64,000 nt of DNA from assembly GCA_026119935.1 (NCBI GenBank), contig JALRMH010000048.1:186001-250000 (forward strand), read 5' to 3'. Made by a program: the position numbers and the translations under genes. Source of the DNA: Endothia cerciana (taxonomy: Eukaryota; Ascomycota; Sordariomycetes; Diaporthales; Cryphonectriaceae). The notes below the pieces were generated by a model that made no database searches, was not told the origin of the DNA, and worked only from the letters and a program-made list of their open reading frames with translations. Shown here in pieces: positions 44,758 to 57,209 of the stretch (its first letter is position 1; each line of letters starts with the position of its first letter).

Positions 44758-46043
44758 AGTCGACTAGATTCTAGCTTTCAAGATCAATAGAGTCTGATGT
44801 CTGAGAGTTTCCCATTAAGTGCCGCTCTCTCTTCGAGGGAGTGGTGGAGTAGGGTCTTGACTAACCTCGCCTTCGCTGCTCTCTCCGCTCATGTTTGCAC
44901 GTCCTGACAATGAAAGTGATTGGCCACATTGTATAGCTGTTGTCGCCGTATTTGCGAATTGAGTCTACGGAACTGAGAATAGTGCCTTGTCTCCGCCTCC
45001 ACGTCGGAGTATTGGCCTCGATAGCCTTTTTGCCCTTTTTTGTTGGAACCCTGTGCCAGCGTTCTAACGCGGCCGCCTCAGTCTTCAACCTCGAAGGCTC
45101 ACCTGGCGAGGGTCTCAGCCCTCTGCCTCAGCAGAACAGCCCAGGGATTGCTATATCAGACATATGATTCCAAAGATATTATAGCAGATGCCCGAAAGGA
45201 GTGTTATACGAGCTAGTCATACGGCCCCCCTCCCTCCTTTTCTCTCTCTCGCCCCTATCGCGTGTAAGTACACATAGCAGGTTCTCTTACGGCAGGCTTG
45301 TTTAAAAGTATTTGCAACAAGTAGAAGGAGCTTGGCCTGAGAGCTGTAATATGCTGTTCTTAGGTGGGTGATGGACTTCGACTATTCATACACGCAGCCA
45401 ATTCGGAGAAGAGACACCCTACCCATACCATGCAGGGTCGCTGCAACCTCGCTGCAACCTTCGTCTCAAGCACGTGCCTATCTAAACTTAGTACTATGTA
45501 GAACGGTCGGGCATGATGTTAGGCCAATATCCAGTCTGGTCTCTCTATCAGCCGTCTGTTCCAAAGTTGGTCTGATATCCAGTAGGAACCATCACACTAT
45601 GTAAGTACCTGACTTGATACGCAACCGTATAAAACCTGCAACCTGCTCACTGAAACACATGCGCGATCCTCCAGCGGTGGCAAATGGAGAGACCCCGTTT
45701 GATTCACCTACTGAATATGCGTTACATGAGGTATCTGTTGTCATACAGTCAAGGTAGGAACGCGAAGGTCAGGAAGATGTCGAAGGGAATGTCCGCGCGA
45801 GCGGCCCACGGCTGACTCCAGTCCGCTTACGTAATGTGATCGGTACTTAGGTACTTACAAAGCTTCTAGGCGGGCATCAACAATTTTTCGAGAAGAGACG
45901 GAGCTCTAAACCAACCCCACGCGTCGTCCACCGCCCACGTCCCTAAAACTGCCCTCAGCGTTCGAGGACAATAATAATTCCTGGGCGATCTTCTCCCTCT
46001 AGCCTTCTGCACACCTATCCCCCAGCCTTCGTACATATCCAAG
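44758..46043. other. Intergenic region
   Basis: No supported gene. This marks the break between the presumed biosynthetic group and the housekeeping gene CCT7. Confidence 0.45.
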
Positions 46044-47858
46044 ATGTCTTTCGGCGGGCAGACCCCCACCATCATCGTCCTGAAAGAGGGTTCGTTGCCC
46101 CTCCATCCGCCCCTCCGCTGAAGCTATCCCCACGTCTCGTATGGAAGACCCTTGCTGACCGGCTCGCGACACAGGCACCGACACCTCTCAGGGCAAGGGC
46201 CAGATCGTCTCTAACATCAACGCCTGTCTGGCCGTCCAGAACACGATTAAATCGACCCTCGGACCCTATGGCGGCGACCTGTTGATGGTGGACGAGAACG
46301 GCAGGCAGACCATCACCAACGATGGCGCGACCGTCATGAAACTCCTGGACATCGTCCACCCCGCGGCGCGGATCCTGGTCGATATTGCAAGATCACAAGA
46401 TGCGGAGGTGGGCGACGGCACGACGTCCGTCGTGGTGCTGGCGGGCGAGATCCTGAAGGAGACCAAGGAGCACGTGGAGCAGGGTGTTAGTTCACAGATC
46501 ATCATCAAGAGCCTGCGGAAAGCCTCAGCCATGGCGGTGAACAAGATCAAGGAGATCGCGGTGAGCACAGACGAGGCCAGCCACAGGGAGACGCTGAGCA
46601 AGCTTGCGGCGACGGCCATGACGAGCAAGCTGATCAAGCGGAACACGGACTTCTTCACCAAGAGTAGGTTGGACTCGGTGGGCAACGCTGGCTGGGTGCA
46701 AGTGCTAACAAGGTCTTAGTGGTTGTCGATGCCGTCCTCACCCTCGACCAAGACGATCTCAACGAGAAATTAATAGGCGTCAAGAAGATCCCCGGTGGTT
46801 CGCTTACCGAGTCCCTCTTCGTCAACGGTGTCGCCTTCAAGAAGACCTTCTCCTACGCCGGCTTCGAGCAGCAGCCCAAGAAGTTCACCAAGCCAAAGAT
46901 CGTCTGCCTCAACGTCGAGCTGGAGCTCAAGGCCGAGAAGGACAACGCGGAGGTGCGGGTCGAACAGGTGTCCGAATACCAGGCCATCGTCGATGCGGAG
47001 TGGCAGATCATTTTCAAGAAGCTGGAGGCCATCTACCAGACCGGTGCCAAGGTCGTGCTGTCCAAGCTGCCCATCGGCGACTTGGCTACACAGTACTTTG
47101 CCGACCGCGACGTTTTCTGCGCAGGTCGTGTCTCGTCAGAGGATATGGAGCGCGTTGTCCAGGCCACAGGTGCGACTATCCAGTCCACCTGCTCCGACAT
47201 CCACGCCGAGCACCTCGGTACCTGCGGCATCTTTGAGGAGCGACAGCTTGGTGGTGAGCGGTTCAACTTCTTCGAGGACTGCCCAGAGGCTAAGACCTGC
47301 ACACTTGTGCTGCGCGGCGGCGCAGAGCAGTTCATTGCAGAGGTAGAACGGTCGCTACACGACGCCATCATGATCGTCAAGCGTGCCATCCGCAACCGCA
47401 CAATTGTCGGCGGCGGCGGCGCATGCGAGATGGAAGTCTCCGCCTCTCTGCACCGCTTCGCGGACAACAACATCCGCAACAAGCAGCAGGGCATCATCAA
47501 GTCCTTCGCCAAGGCCCTCGAGATCATCCCGCGGCAACTGTGCGATAACGCCGGCTTCGACGCGACTGACATCCTCAACAAGCTGCGCGTGGAGCACCGC
47601 AAGGGCAACACGTGGGCGGGCGTCGACTTTGTCAACGAGGGCGTCGCTGACATGATGGAGCGGTTCGTGTGGGAGCCCGCGCTGGTCAAGATCAACGCGC
47701 TTCAGGCGGCTACAGAGGCGAGCTGTCTGATCCTGGGCGTGGACGAGACCATCCGGAATGAGGAGAGCCAGCAGCCGCAGGCGCCGGGCAAGCCTCTGCC
47801 TCCGGGTGCGGCGCAGAGGGCGCTGAGGGGACGGGGAAGGGGGATGCCCAGGCGGTAG
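46044..47858 (+). CDS. CCT7: T-complex protein 1 subunit eta (CCT7)
   Basis: Exons 46044-46089, 46175-46663 and 46720-47858; introns at 46090-46174 and 46664-46719; 557 aa, normal length. CCT7 is one of eight subunits of the cytosolic chaperonin TRiC, which folds actin, tubulin and other proteins with ATP. The N-terminus MSFGGQTPTIIVLKEGTDTS matches the eta subunit. ATP-site blocks are NTIKSTLGPYGGDLLMVDEN, NDGATVMKLLDIVHPAARIL and AEVGDGTTSVVVLAGEI. The apical domain includes RFNFFEDCPEAKTCTLVLRG. The catalytic and closing region includes RTIVGGGGACEMEVSASLHR and LRVEHRKGNTWAGVDFVNEG. The tail is Gly/Arg-rich. The gene is intact and a good anchor for placing the species. Confidence 0.98.
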
Positions 47859-49055
47859 ATGGAAACCACCAAGGCAAGAAAGGAGGAATCGTGTTGGAAT
47901 TTGAATGGGTCACAGGCCACATTTCTGTACATGCTATGATACCTAGATCGGCGTCCATAGACAGGCAAAACGGAGATGTGTTGAAAAGCAGTCGACCGCC
48001 ACCAGCTCTCGCACACCTGCCCGCACCAGCCAGCCCTTGTCACGACCCATCACCTAGGCAGGGCCTGCGGGCGCGCCCGATAAAACAGCCGGCCGTCGAG
48101 TACCTCGGCCACGGTCAGGCGTTGAGATCAATATCGATGTCCCCGAGCGCAGCGCTCATGAACCCGTCTCAGCCGTCTACGTGGACGAACCTTGCCACCA
48201 CCTGCCTAACTCGCTACCTCCCCACGCGCCTCAGGGTAGCCTCGTAAACGCAGTCGGGGCTGCCACGACCCAGGGCTAGCTGCGACGCTGCGGCCCGGGC
48301 GATCCCTCGGGATCGGGTAGCGACGTCTCCAGCCGCAGCCTTGCGGGATCAAATGTACCTTTCTTTGGGGGGGGGGGAAGGGGGGAAGGGGGAGGGGGCA
48401 GCACGGCGGGGTGGTATGTCAGCTCAGGTCCCTCTCTGCCTGCGTGCGTGTTTATGCGGCGCACACGAGGCGGGCCTGGGACATGTGCCATGTTGGTTCC
48501 TCTACTCGACTCGACCCGCCTCTGCCGCGAGTCAAGGTCAAACAAAAGCCAGGTTTTGCGGTAAGTTCGCGGGTTGCCCGCGACAGTTAGCCGGCCTTAA
48601 AAAAGTGCTTCGCTCATTTCATTCTTCAGCTGCCTGCCCTACTTACTAACTTCGCACCGGAACACGGGGGAAGGGGTGGGGGGGGGGTCTCCCCAGAAAG
48701 CTTTCAAAAACAAAATCCGCCATGGCAGGCGGCGCTTGACGCTACGGAGATTTGCAACTTTAGCAACCGATGAAGAGAAGGAAAAGAAAGAAAAAGGAGA
48801 GAGGGAAAAAGAAACGTCCACCCCATATCCCATCTTTTGTTCCCAGGACCAGCGCGGAACCGGATCCAATGACCAGGGCTCAGAACGACATAGGATATAA
48901 TCAAGATACAAGAAGTGAAAAGAAGCACAGCAAGATCCGAAACCTCACATCGTACATGACAGCCCATCTCCAAGCGGCAACTGGTCATTCAGATTAACGG
49001 CAAACCCCTTCCCACCGCCGTGTTGCCCTGGTATAATACTTCCGACTTGATGATG
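47859..49055. other. Intergenic region between convergent genes
   Basis: About 1.2 kb with a run of 11 G at 48367-48377 inside a G-rich patch. It contains the 3' flanks of CCT7 and of the zinc-finger gene. No gene is supported. Confidence 0.45.
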
Positions 49056-50994
49056 TCAAACCGCCTCACTGTCCACAAACTTGTCATCGTTGATGAATAT
49101 TAAGTCCTCCAGCCACTCGTCCCCTGTCGGTTCGAAGATGGGATCGTCATTCGGCGGCATCGGCGATGACGACAGCTCGTCCTCCAGCGGACTCGGCGCC
49201 AGGCCGCCCGAGTTGGGCGACGGCGAGGGGTCCGTGGCAAAGTCCGGCATGCCGCCCATGCCCGTCATGTCCTCGTCGAACCCGTCGTCCCCGAAGTCAC
49301 CCCGGTCGATCCCGCCGCCGCCCATGGGCGCGAAGTTCGCGCTGTTCCCGCCGCCGTCGCCGTCGGCCTGCGGCTGCGGCGGCTGGTTCATCTCGTTCGG
49401 TGCGATGGCGGCGCCGCCGTTGGCGCCACCCTCACCGCCGGACACGACATCCTTCTTCTTGGGCGGCCTGCCCCGCTTCGCCGGCTCCTTGCGCTTGGTG
49501 CCCGGCGGGGCGCCGATGCAGTTCCCGCGGCCCTGGTGCCGGTGGAGCGCGTCCGCGCGGCTGAAGTCGCGGCCGCAGGGGCACACCCACTTCTTGTGGA
49601 CGTCGTGGGTCCTCAGGTGGCGGCGCAGGTCGTGTGAGCGCACGAAGAGCTTGCCGCAGAAGCTGTAGGGGCACTTGTACTGCCGGTCGTCCAGGTGCGT
49701 CTGGATGTGCGCCTTGCAGTTCTCCTTGCGCTCGAAGAACTGGCCGCACAGCTTCTCCTCGCCCGTCTCCTTAGACGGCTCGGTCCACTTGCAGATGAAC
49801 TTCTTGTTGCCGTCGGCAGCGGCGGCCGGGGTGGTGGTGGTGGTGGTGGTGACGGCGGTGGCGGCGCCGCCGCCACCGTTGGAGGACGAGGAGTCCGCGG
49901 CCGGGGCCCCGGATGTGGGCGCCCCGTCTATCTCGCCGATGAGTTCCGAGATCTGCTCCGGCTTGACGTTGGACTCCACGCGGTACTGCTCCATGTCCCC
50001 GTCCGCCAGGCTCATGACGCTGTTGATGCTGGCCAGGCTCTGCGTCCGCTGGTGCGCGCGCATGCGCCGGGTGGGGCTCGGCGACTGGCGACTGCGGGTT
50101 GGCGAGCGGGAGGAGCCCCGGGGTGTCAGGGCCGGGCGCAGGTCGGGGGCGGTGTGGAGCGGGTTCAGGCTCGGGTGGTGCTGGGAGCTCGGGTGGGAGA
50201 AGCTGTGGCGGGTGGGCGAGGGGTCGGGCGTCCGGATGAGCGACTCGGCGCAGAAGGACTCGCGCGACGGGCTCGGCTGGCGGGCCTGCAGGAGCGAGTC
50301 CTTCAGGGGGTTGTGGCCGTAGTGCGTCGGCGACGGGTCGGGCGTCGAGATGATGGAGTCCCGGAAGGGGTGGCGCGTCGGGGAGGGCTGGGGCGTCCGG
50401 ATGTAGGAGTCCATAGGGATGCCGTTGTTGGCCATGGGCGATGCGGTGCGCGGCGGGATGAAGGACTCGGGTGGGGACGTGAAGGGGTTGTGGTTGTTGA
50501 AGAGGGCCGGAGGTGCCTGTCCCGGGGATGGCATCGGCGACTCGAAGAGGCCTTCCCCCGGGAGCGGACCCCCGAAGCTGGCCAGGTCGAAGTTTGCTAT
50601 CTCCTCGTTGAGGTTGTCTAGGGCCGTGCCGGTGCCGGGCGAGGACATGACGGGCGAGTAGTAGCCTGGCTCGAGGTCAGTATCTCTCTCTAGGGATCGG
50701 CCCCATCTGCTGCTGGCCCGCTTCCCGACCTACCCATGTTCTCGTGAAACCCTCCGCTCGGCGGGCTGAAGACGTCGCCGACGCCCATCAGGCCCGGGGT
50801 GTGGTTGCCCATGGGGCTCTGGAGGAAGACGGGCGGCCGCAGCGAGGGGCGGTGGCTGTTGGGCGTACGAGGCGCGTTGTTCAGGGTGAGACTCTGACCG
50901 CGGCGGTGGTGTGTGGGCGTCGAGGGCATGGCCTGCTGTTGTATCTGTTGGAAGGACGGGCTGCTGAAGTCATTGTTGTTGTTCTCCTGGGCCC

Positions 50995-51038
<44 letters not shown>

Positions 51039-51070
51039 GCATGTTCGTACTTCAGGTGGGAGGACCACAT
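49056..51070 (-). CDS. Swi5/Ace2-type C2H2 zinc-finger transcription factor
   Basis: Exons 51070-50734 and 50665-49056, intron 50666-50733 (GTAGGT...GCCAG), 648 aa from the first in-frame ATG (MWSSHLKYEHAQ). The frame is open further upstream without ATG, so an extra 5' exon is possible. A tract of 14 Gln near residue 15 is encoded by a CAG run (50998-51037). A long Ser/Pro region repeats TPDPSPTR-like motifs, likely CDK sites. Three fingers form the DNA-binding domain: one with FICKW...CGQFFERKENCKAH, one with KCPYSFCGKLFVRSHDLRRH, and the short WVCPCGRDFSRADALHRH followed by C. The CPCG third finger is diagnostic of Swi5/Ace2. An AT-hook-like KRGRPPKKK follows, then an acidic tail. The yeast proteins drive gene expression at the end of mitosis. 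Confidence 0.9.
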
Positions 51071-53773
51071 CTTGAACCTTGGCCTGCCCTTGAACTTGGC
51101 CAACCTTGCCCTGGCCTCGGCCTGGCTTGGATCGCCCTGGCTGCTGGGAATTATCTCAGGGTCGGGGCAATGCAGGTGTGGTGTGAGGGTAGCCCGCACC
51201 GCAGGTAGCAGTCGAGAACAGACCGGACCGGGGGGGGGAACAGTGTGAGATGATCAAATTAGAGAGGAAAACGGGAAATGTAGCGCGCTGTGGTGGAGCA
51301 CACGAGAGGAAGTGGTAGCATCAGCAGCGGCGACGGGTTGTAACAGAAGAATAAACAACCTCCTGATGTGACGGGACCAGGAAGAAAAAAAAACCCCCCA
51401 AAAAAAAACCGAGGGCAATGGGTGTTGCGACAGGTCGTGGACGGGTTCGTCAGTCAACAAGGGGGAGGAAAACATGGTCAGGCTGGGGCCTGATTGGACG
51501 AGATGGGGGGACGTTCCAGGGGGTCTCGGATCGAAGATGGGCTTAGCTGGCCATGTTCAGCTTCTTTTTTTTTTGCGTCGCATGTGTTGTCCTCCCGCGG
51601 CCACAGGCCCAGACTGCCCGCCTGTCTACTCAGCTGTCTGGCATTGCATGCCTGAGCTGCCAGGCTCTCTGCCCCAGACAAGGTTCCTACAGGAGGTGGA
51701 GCTGGGCCTAGGGCTAACAGGGCCCCCAGGGCCAACAGGGCCAACAGGGCCCCAACAGGGCCAAACATAAGACCCCCCCCGTCGTCTCACCAGTCTCCAT
51801 CCGTCTCCATTCGTCTCCCCAGCTCGTAAACATTCCTACCCGGTTGTTGCGGCAACTTGCGCGTCTAAAGTCGTGTGGCGGCCTGGATATCCCTGTGAGG
51901 TGCTATTTGGGGGATAGTCCTGCCCGGGTCGCCTGGCAGCCCTAGCCACTACCACGGGCAGCCAATGGCGCTGTGGTGTGGTGGCGCCATGTATGTACTA
52001 CATAGTACGGACGTACTTGTGTGTGGCACTGATGGTAGGCCTGTCGGCGGTAAACCCTTGGCGCCCTGGGCCTCGCTCCCAGCGCTAATGGGAGGACCCC
52101 AGGTCCCTGTCCATCAGCCCGTGAGCGTCCATCCACACATTGTTCACCACTGGTTGTGTTGTATCATCGATCATCGATCTTTCTCCTGCGATGGTAATCG
52201 ACAGGTCCTCTAACCACTTCCAAGATTCCCATCGGTCGGGGGCCCTCATCTCTCCTCGAGCCCTGTCTCCCTGCAACCCGCAACCCCCATCTCCGAGGAC
52301 ACTTAGGATGCCCTTGCCGGGGCGGGCTGGCCGCACGCCCGTCCATCCACTCATTGTGATGACCTGCGACCATCTTCTCCCCGCCTCGCGCCCACGGGCG
52401 TCCTGTTGTTTCGCCCCTCGATACCAGCGGCCGAGGGAGGGCCCGTCCGATCCAATGGAACTGCCGTGCCTCCTACCTGTTCCTACAGGTGGGGCCCGAC
52501 TCGACGGCCTCTGTATTCCCACCCAAGTCGGCGGCGGCTCCACTTGTCGCGTCTCGCCGCGTCTCCACAAGCACGCGACGCGGTTGGGCCCCTGTTATAT
52601 ACGTCGTTTAAGGGTGACTTGTGGTGGTGCTTAGTACCACAGTACCCATGATCCCACACACCGGCCTGGCCTCCTTGTGCCCTCACCGCCCGCTCCCCAC
52701 AAAACAAAGTGTCGTCTTGACCCCGGCCCAGCATCATCCGACCGAGGGCCTGACCTGTTTGCCCCAGCCCAGAGTCAGCCCGTCTCCCTCTCGGGGACCT
52801 GCAGATGGATTTCCCTCCTCCTCGCAGTCGAGGCAAGGCAGGTGAGCAGGCCCCGCAGGCCCATCTGGCTGACGCCCCCCTCCTGGAGTCGCAGGCGGTA
52901 TTGCTGAAGCAGGTACAGCGTCTTCCTCGGGGATCCGGTTGTCCACATACTACGGTAGGTAGGTGATCTCCAGCCGGCCAGAGTGGTTGTCCGTGAGGCA
53001 TGCCAAGCCGATCAATCTTGAAAGAACACCCAGGCACTCTACACAACGTAGCAGTTCACGTATCCGTGGCACGATGATAAGCATGATAGTTATATCACCA
53101 TGCTCGAGCCACACACGGTGCCTGGCTCATACACCCTCGTCAATGGACGGCCTTGTTATGCGTCAACGGCATAGAGGTGCATCCCGTTCGGGGCCTTGAG
53201 AGAACTTCGACTTCTACTTCTCCCACGGCTCTTACGCCTACGTCAGAATGAGACCTCCCTCAGGACGCACATGCGTCCAAGGACGTCATGTACCTCAGAG
53301 CCTCTGCGCTAGTCTTGTCGGAGGGTCCGGTGTCAGAGGTCTGCGGGCCCACCGCAAATGACGGACTCCGGAGAAGGGAAATGAGGACGAGGTCGAGCAG
53401 CTCGCATACGAGCCCCCAGAACCTAATTAGCCCGCGCAGGCAGAAGAAAAACTAGTCCCCGACAAGGACGGAGAGCCCCACCATGGCCGTGTCGTCTCTA
53501 GCCCTGGAAACGAACAGGACACAGGACCAGCTGCGCAAAAACCAGAAACGCAACGGGCGCCGGGCTTGACCCAGGAGCCGTCCTCCCGCAGCTGGCGGGT
53601 CGCAACGGTCGAGGCCGTCAGCAACGCTTGTGGAGTAGCGGCGCTTACTAGTCCAGCGTTGATCCGGTAACCCCTCCCAAGTATGTACTAAACAGCCTCT
53701 GACATCACCAAACGGCCGTCGTCGTCGTGTCTCACCCGACGGCAGAGAGCTCGCCTGCCATCCCCTCACAGCC
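51071..53773. other. Long intergenic region (divergent promoters)
   Basis: About 2.7 kb upstream of both flanking genes. It has pyrimidine-rich stretches and short tandem copies of an ACAGGGCC-type unit at about 51713-51765. The open frames here, including one of 187 codons at 52483-53046, have no domain and overlap on several frames. Long 5' leaders are common for fungal regulator genes. Confidence 0.45.
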
Positions 53774-55315
53774 ATGGACGCGCTGTCGAGCTTCATGAAC
53801 GCGGCGCCCCGGCCGGGGCTGCACCCCATCCCGGGGACAACACCACTCACCATCGGGGCCATGATATGCCCGCCGCTGGTATACTACCTGGCGCTGCTGC
53901 TCCTGCCGCCCCCGCCGCCCCCGGCCATGGACGCGTTCGCCGTGAAGGCCCTGTGTAACGCGCTGGCCCTCCTCGCGGCGCTGCTCTTCCTGCGGCTGCC
54001 GCTCGCGTATCACGTCCCGCACAGCATCGGCCTGACGTACCAGCTCGGCCTGGTGGGCCTGTACGGCAGTGCCCGCGTGGTCGATGTCTTCTTCATCTCG
54101 CCCTACCTCTTCGGGCACATCCCGCGGCGCGTGATATACAAGCACGAGTCGCGGGCCGGCACGCCCATCTTCGAGGGCCTCCGCGACCTGAAGAGCAGGC
54201 CCCACCCCGACCCGGACTCCCTCGCCCCCGGGGCAGCGACAACGCCCGGGCCGGGCGGTCACAGGCCCGCGGCCGACCTCCTCGACAACATCTCCCTGCC
54301 CAGCCCCGACCAGCCCTACTTCCCCCTCCTCCCCCTCCTCCGCCGCGGCCTCGTCAACGGCCCGCGCCCCAGGCCCGTCACCGAGCACGCCGCCTCCGAG
54401 GACGGCTGGCCGCACGCCCCGGCGGACCGGGCGTCGTGGGCCCTGGAGCTCGAGCTGTCCATGCGCGGCGCGGGGTTCACGTGGAGCACGGCCGACGTGC
54501 GGCACACGCGCAGGGCGTGGCTGCCGACCGTGCCCGGCCGGCTGCACAGCATCCTCGTGCACGCGGTGCCCACGCTGGCGGCGTGCCTCGCGGTGGTGCG
54601 GGCCATCTACCTGCGGTACGGCCTCGGCGACGTGGACGCGGCCCTGTGGGGGCACGAGGGCGAGGGGGAGGGGGAGGACCTGTTCGACACCCGGCTGCCG
54701 CTGCCCGCCCAGCTCGCCCTGACGGGGTGCCTGGGGGCCTTCCTCATGGCGGCCTTCTCGCTCGCCCACTCGGCCGCCGCGGTCGCGTGCAGCCCCCTCG
54801 CCCCGAGCCCGCTCGCCTACTTCCCGCCGCTGTACACCGTGCGCGCCTGGGAGGTGCGCGGGGTCCGGGGGTTCTGGAGCCACGGCTGGCACCGCCTGTT
54901 CGCGCGCTTCTTCCTCGTGTACGGCGTCTGGCCCGGGGAGTGGCTCGAGCGTAGGCTGGCGGGCAGGGCGGGCAGGGCGGGCGGCGGGCGCGCCGACGTG
55001 GGCAGGGTGCTCGGCGGGTTCCTGAGCAGCGCCCTCTGCCACAGCTTCGCGGCCAGGGGCGTCCTGGCGGGGGACTGGTGGCTGGCGAGGGGGGAGGCGG
55101 TGTTCTTCGCGCTCAACGGCCTCGCGGTGGTGCTCGAGGAGGTGGTGGGGAGGGCGGTGGTGGGGCGCAGGAAGAGGGCGGGCGGGGACCTGGCGCGGTG
55201 GTATGACGGCTACGTGGGGAGGGTATGGTGGGTGTCTGTCCTGCTGCTGAGCGGGAGGCACTTCGCGAGAGGCTGGGTGAATTCCGGGCTGGTCAGGGAG
55301 ATGAGTGGATTCTAG
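53774..55315 (+). CDS. Wax-synthase-domain membrane acyltransferase
   Basis: Single exon, 513 aa, very GC-rich. Hydrophobic spans start near residue 25 (TIGAMICPPLVYYLALLLLP) and recur to the C-terminus. The conserved region of the fungal wax-synthase/MBOAT-like family is at residues about 370-440. FWSHGWHRLFARFF contains the WH motif, and FLSSALCHSF holds the second His, the likely catalytic residue. Relatives in fungi transfer acyl groups to alcohols of terpenoids or lipids. The large loop between spans (about residues 120-230) is Pro/Gly-rich and probably disordered. There is no intron. A 547-codon frame on the opposite strand is an artefact of the base composition. Confidence 0.85.
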   Translation: MDALSSFMNAAPRPGLHPIPGTTPLTIGAMICPPLVYYLALLLLPPPPPPAMDAFAVKALCNALALLAALLFLRLPLAYHVPHSIGLTYQLGLVGLYGSARVVDVFFISPYLFGHIPRRVIYKHESRAGTPIFEGLRDLKSRPHPDPDSLAPGAATTPGPGGHRPAADLLDNISLPSPDQPYFPLLPLLRRGLVNGPRPRPVTEHAASEDGWPHAPADRASWALELELSMRGAGFTWSTADVRHTRRAWLPTVPGRLHSILVHAVPTLAACLAVVRAIYLRYGLGDVDAALWGHEGEGEGEDLFDTRLPLPAQLALTGCLGAFLMAAFSLAHSAAAVACSPLAPSPLAYFPPLYTVRAWEVRGVRGFWSHGWHRLFARFFLVYGVWPGEWLERRLAGRAGRAGGGRADVGRVLGGFLSSALCHSFAARGVLAGDWWLARGEAVFFALNGLAVVLEEVVGRAVVGRRKRAGGDLARWYDGYVGRVWWVSVLLLSGRHFARGWVNSGLVREMSGF

Positions 55316-56781
55316 ACCACGCAGCCGGATACTCGGGCGTAGAGACCGGAATAGAAACGAGACGTATGGGTCCATAGAAACACCACTTTACCTTGGAGCA
55401 TGTTCTCGCACAGACAAGTCCATGATGTCTACGGATGATGTGCGTACAAGAATCAGGATTGGTTACAAAAGGCCCTACCCTTGGGGTGGAGAATAGCAGG
55501 AGTTGTACATAACTGTAGGAATCCCATCGTTCGGGATTCGAGAACTCAAATCTTGTCATGTCATCAGCATGGATCAATATCACCATCAGGATAATGTTTG
55601 TGAGAACTTGGAGATGACTATTGCAATAATATCTTATCTTCAAGGACTATGTGTGCCTAGACACCCTAACATCCCGTGGACCTTGGAAGACACTCCGTAT
55701 TCTTCCGAGGTTGTGGCGCCTCCAAGCCCCACCTCGCACATCCACGGTGGCGAGACTGCTTGGCAGATGCAGGTCTCTCTGGGTCTCCATTGTTAGTTGC
55801 TCCATCACGGAACAGAAGCGTCTGTGTCTAAACGGGCCTGCCCTCACTTGCGGCCCAAAAGGGCATGCGGGCCTTCCAGCAGAATGTGCAGCTCTTTCCG
55901 GAGAAGGGACCGTGCTTTGGGCACTTTCCAGGCATCTTGATGGTGCCGAGGGAGGGAGGGGTCTGGTGGTTCGTGAGCGTGACGCCTCCTGCCTGTCTTG
56001 GTTCTGGTTGTCCTGCTCGTTGAGGTATCTCGTGTTGGTTGTTGTTCCTGATGTTATTGGTGGGTTGGAAAGGAGAAGAGCCGGACGAGTAATGAAGAGC
56101 GCAGAATTATATAGGAGCCAGCCCGAATGTTGTGAATCCCGCGTCTCGGTGCACCCTCGGAGGGCTGATGCTGCAGATTATGTTGTTGATATCCTGTGAG
56201 CCTCCGACTCTGGTCAATCAACCTTGAGGAGAAGAGTGTAGCCGGAGCGGAGATGTGTGATTGAGTTGTCGAATGAGCAAAGAACGTCCGTCTGCTGCCA
56301 GCCACCGAGGAACACCAAGGACCGTGAGACATTGCTTATGGCCTGACTTGCCAAATCTGTACTCCTAACCACTGACGCCTCGAAAATGGTGCCTGTCTCA
56401 CGAACCGAGAACGATCTTGGCGTGCGGAATTTGTCAGGGGTCCTTCTCATCAAGCAGCCTGACGGAAATCCAACGCCCAACCCTCTCAAGTCTAGCCTAC
56501 GCCGCAACAACACCCTGTCTGCTCGTCTGATAGGCCGCGTCACTTGGATCACAGCCTGCTGTGACCCCGAAGACCTCCTCATTACTTTGGAAAGGACTTC
56601 AGATTTCGAGATCACAGGCTACGCAGTCACAATCCATAAGATTGATCAACTTCGACCAAGGAAATCACCGCCTAGTACCAAGGGACGTGACTGAGGTCCA
56701 TCAGAGTTTTGGATTAGACAAAATGTTGCTGTGTATCGCGGTGATGACCATCGACCTATCAAATATCCTATCCTAGGGGGT
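55316..56781. other. Intergenic region
   Basis: About 1.5 kb between convergent genes. Several frames of 90-180 codons are present, none with a domain or consistent splice structure. Confidence 0.4.
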
Positions 56782-57209
56782 TTACAGCTTGTTGATCTCA
56801 TCATTGACGACATTGTTGAGCTCAGGGTCTGCGCCAGCGGGCAAGCCCTCCTTGGAGGCGAACTCGTCGACAGCTGTCAAACATGGTCAGCTGTTGCGCC
56901 CCCTACGGATATGGTACAGAGGTGAGGCCGCTGCACAAAGGCCGAGCCAGGCAGGAGGACCATCTTACCGGAGTCGGCCGCGGTGTCCCACTTGGAGTCC
57001 GACTGGTTGGATACCTGCTGCTGAGAGGAGCTGAGAGTGGGTATCAGCAAGCCTCTACCCTGTCCGAGAAGGGAAGGATATAAGGGCGCGGGCAAGTCGC
57101 CGCCTTGCAGGTGGTGGTAAGGACCGATACGAGGGGAGGGGAGGGGCTGGGCTCACTCCTGGCCGTCGACGGCGCCTTCAACCTTCTGAAACTCGTCTTC
57201 GAGACCCAT
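56782..57209 (-). CDS. Small conserved-looking acidic protein, 68 aa in three exons
   Basis: Exons 57209-57157, 57030-56969 and 56873-56782; introns at 57031-57156 (GTGAGC...TCTCAG) and 56874-56968 (GTAAGA...GACAG). The phases fit exactly, and the 207-nt product runs from an ATG to TAA. It begins MGLEDEFQKVEGAVDGQDSS and ends EGLPAGADPELNNVVNDEIN followed by KL. The middle is Gln/Ser-rich, with SKWDTAADSAVDEFASK. It is acidic, hydrophilic and without signal peptide or Cys. The pattern suggests a soluble helical protein. The exons are too short to appear as long open frames. I do not recognise the family. Confidence 0.7.

Noticed and set aside
49695..50621. 308-codon plus-strand frame opposite the zinc-finger gene
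   Set aside because: It is a compositional shadow; the minus strand has three clear zinc fingers.
52483..53046. 187-codon minus-strand frame
   Set aside because: It is in a long GC-rich promoter region with overlapping frames on all sides and no domain.
53732..55375. 547-codon open frame on the minus strand
   Set aside because: It is a shadow of the GC-rich wax-synthase-like gene; its product is His/Arg/Pro-rich with no domain.
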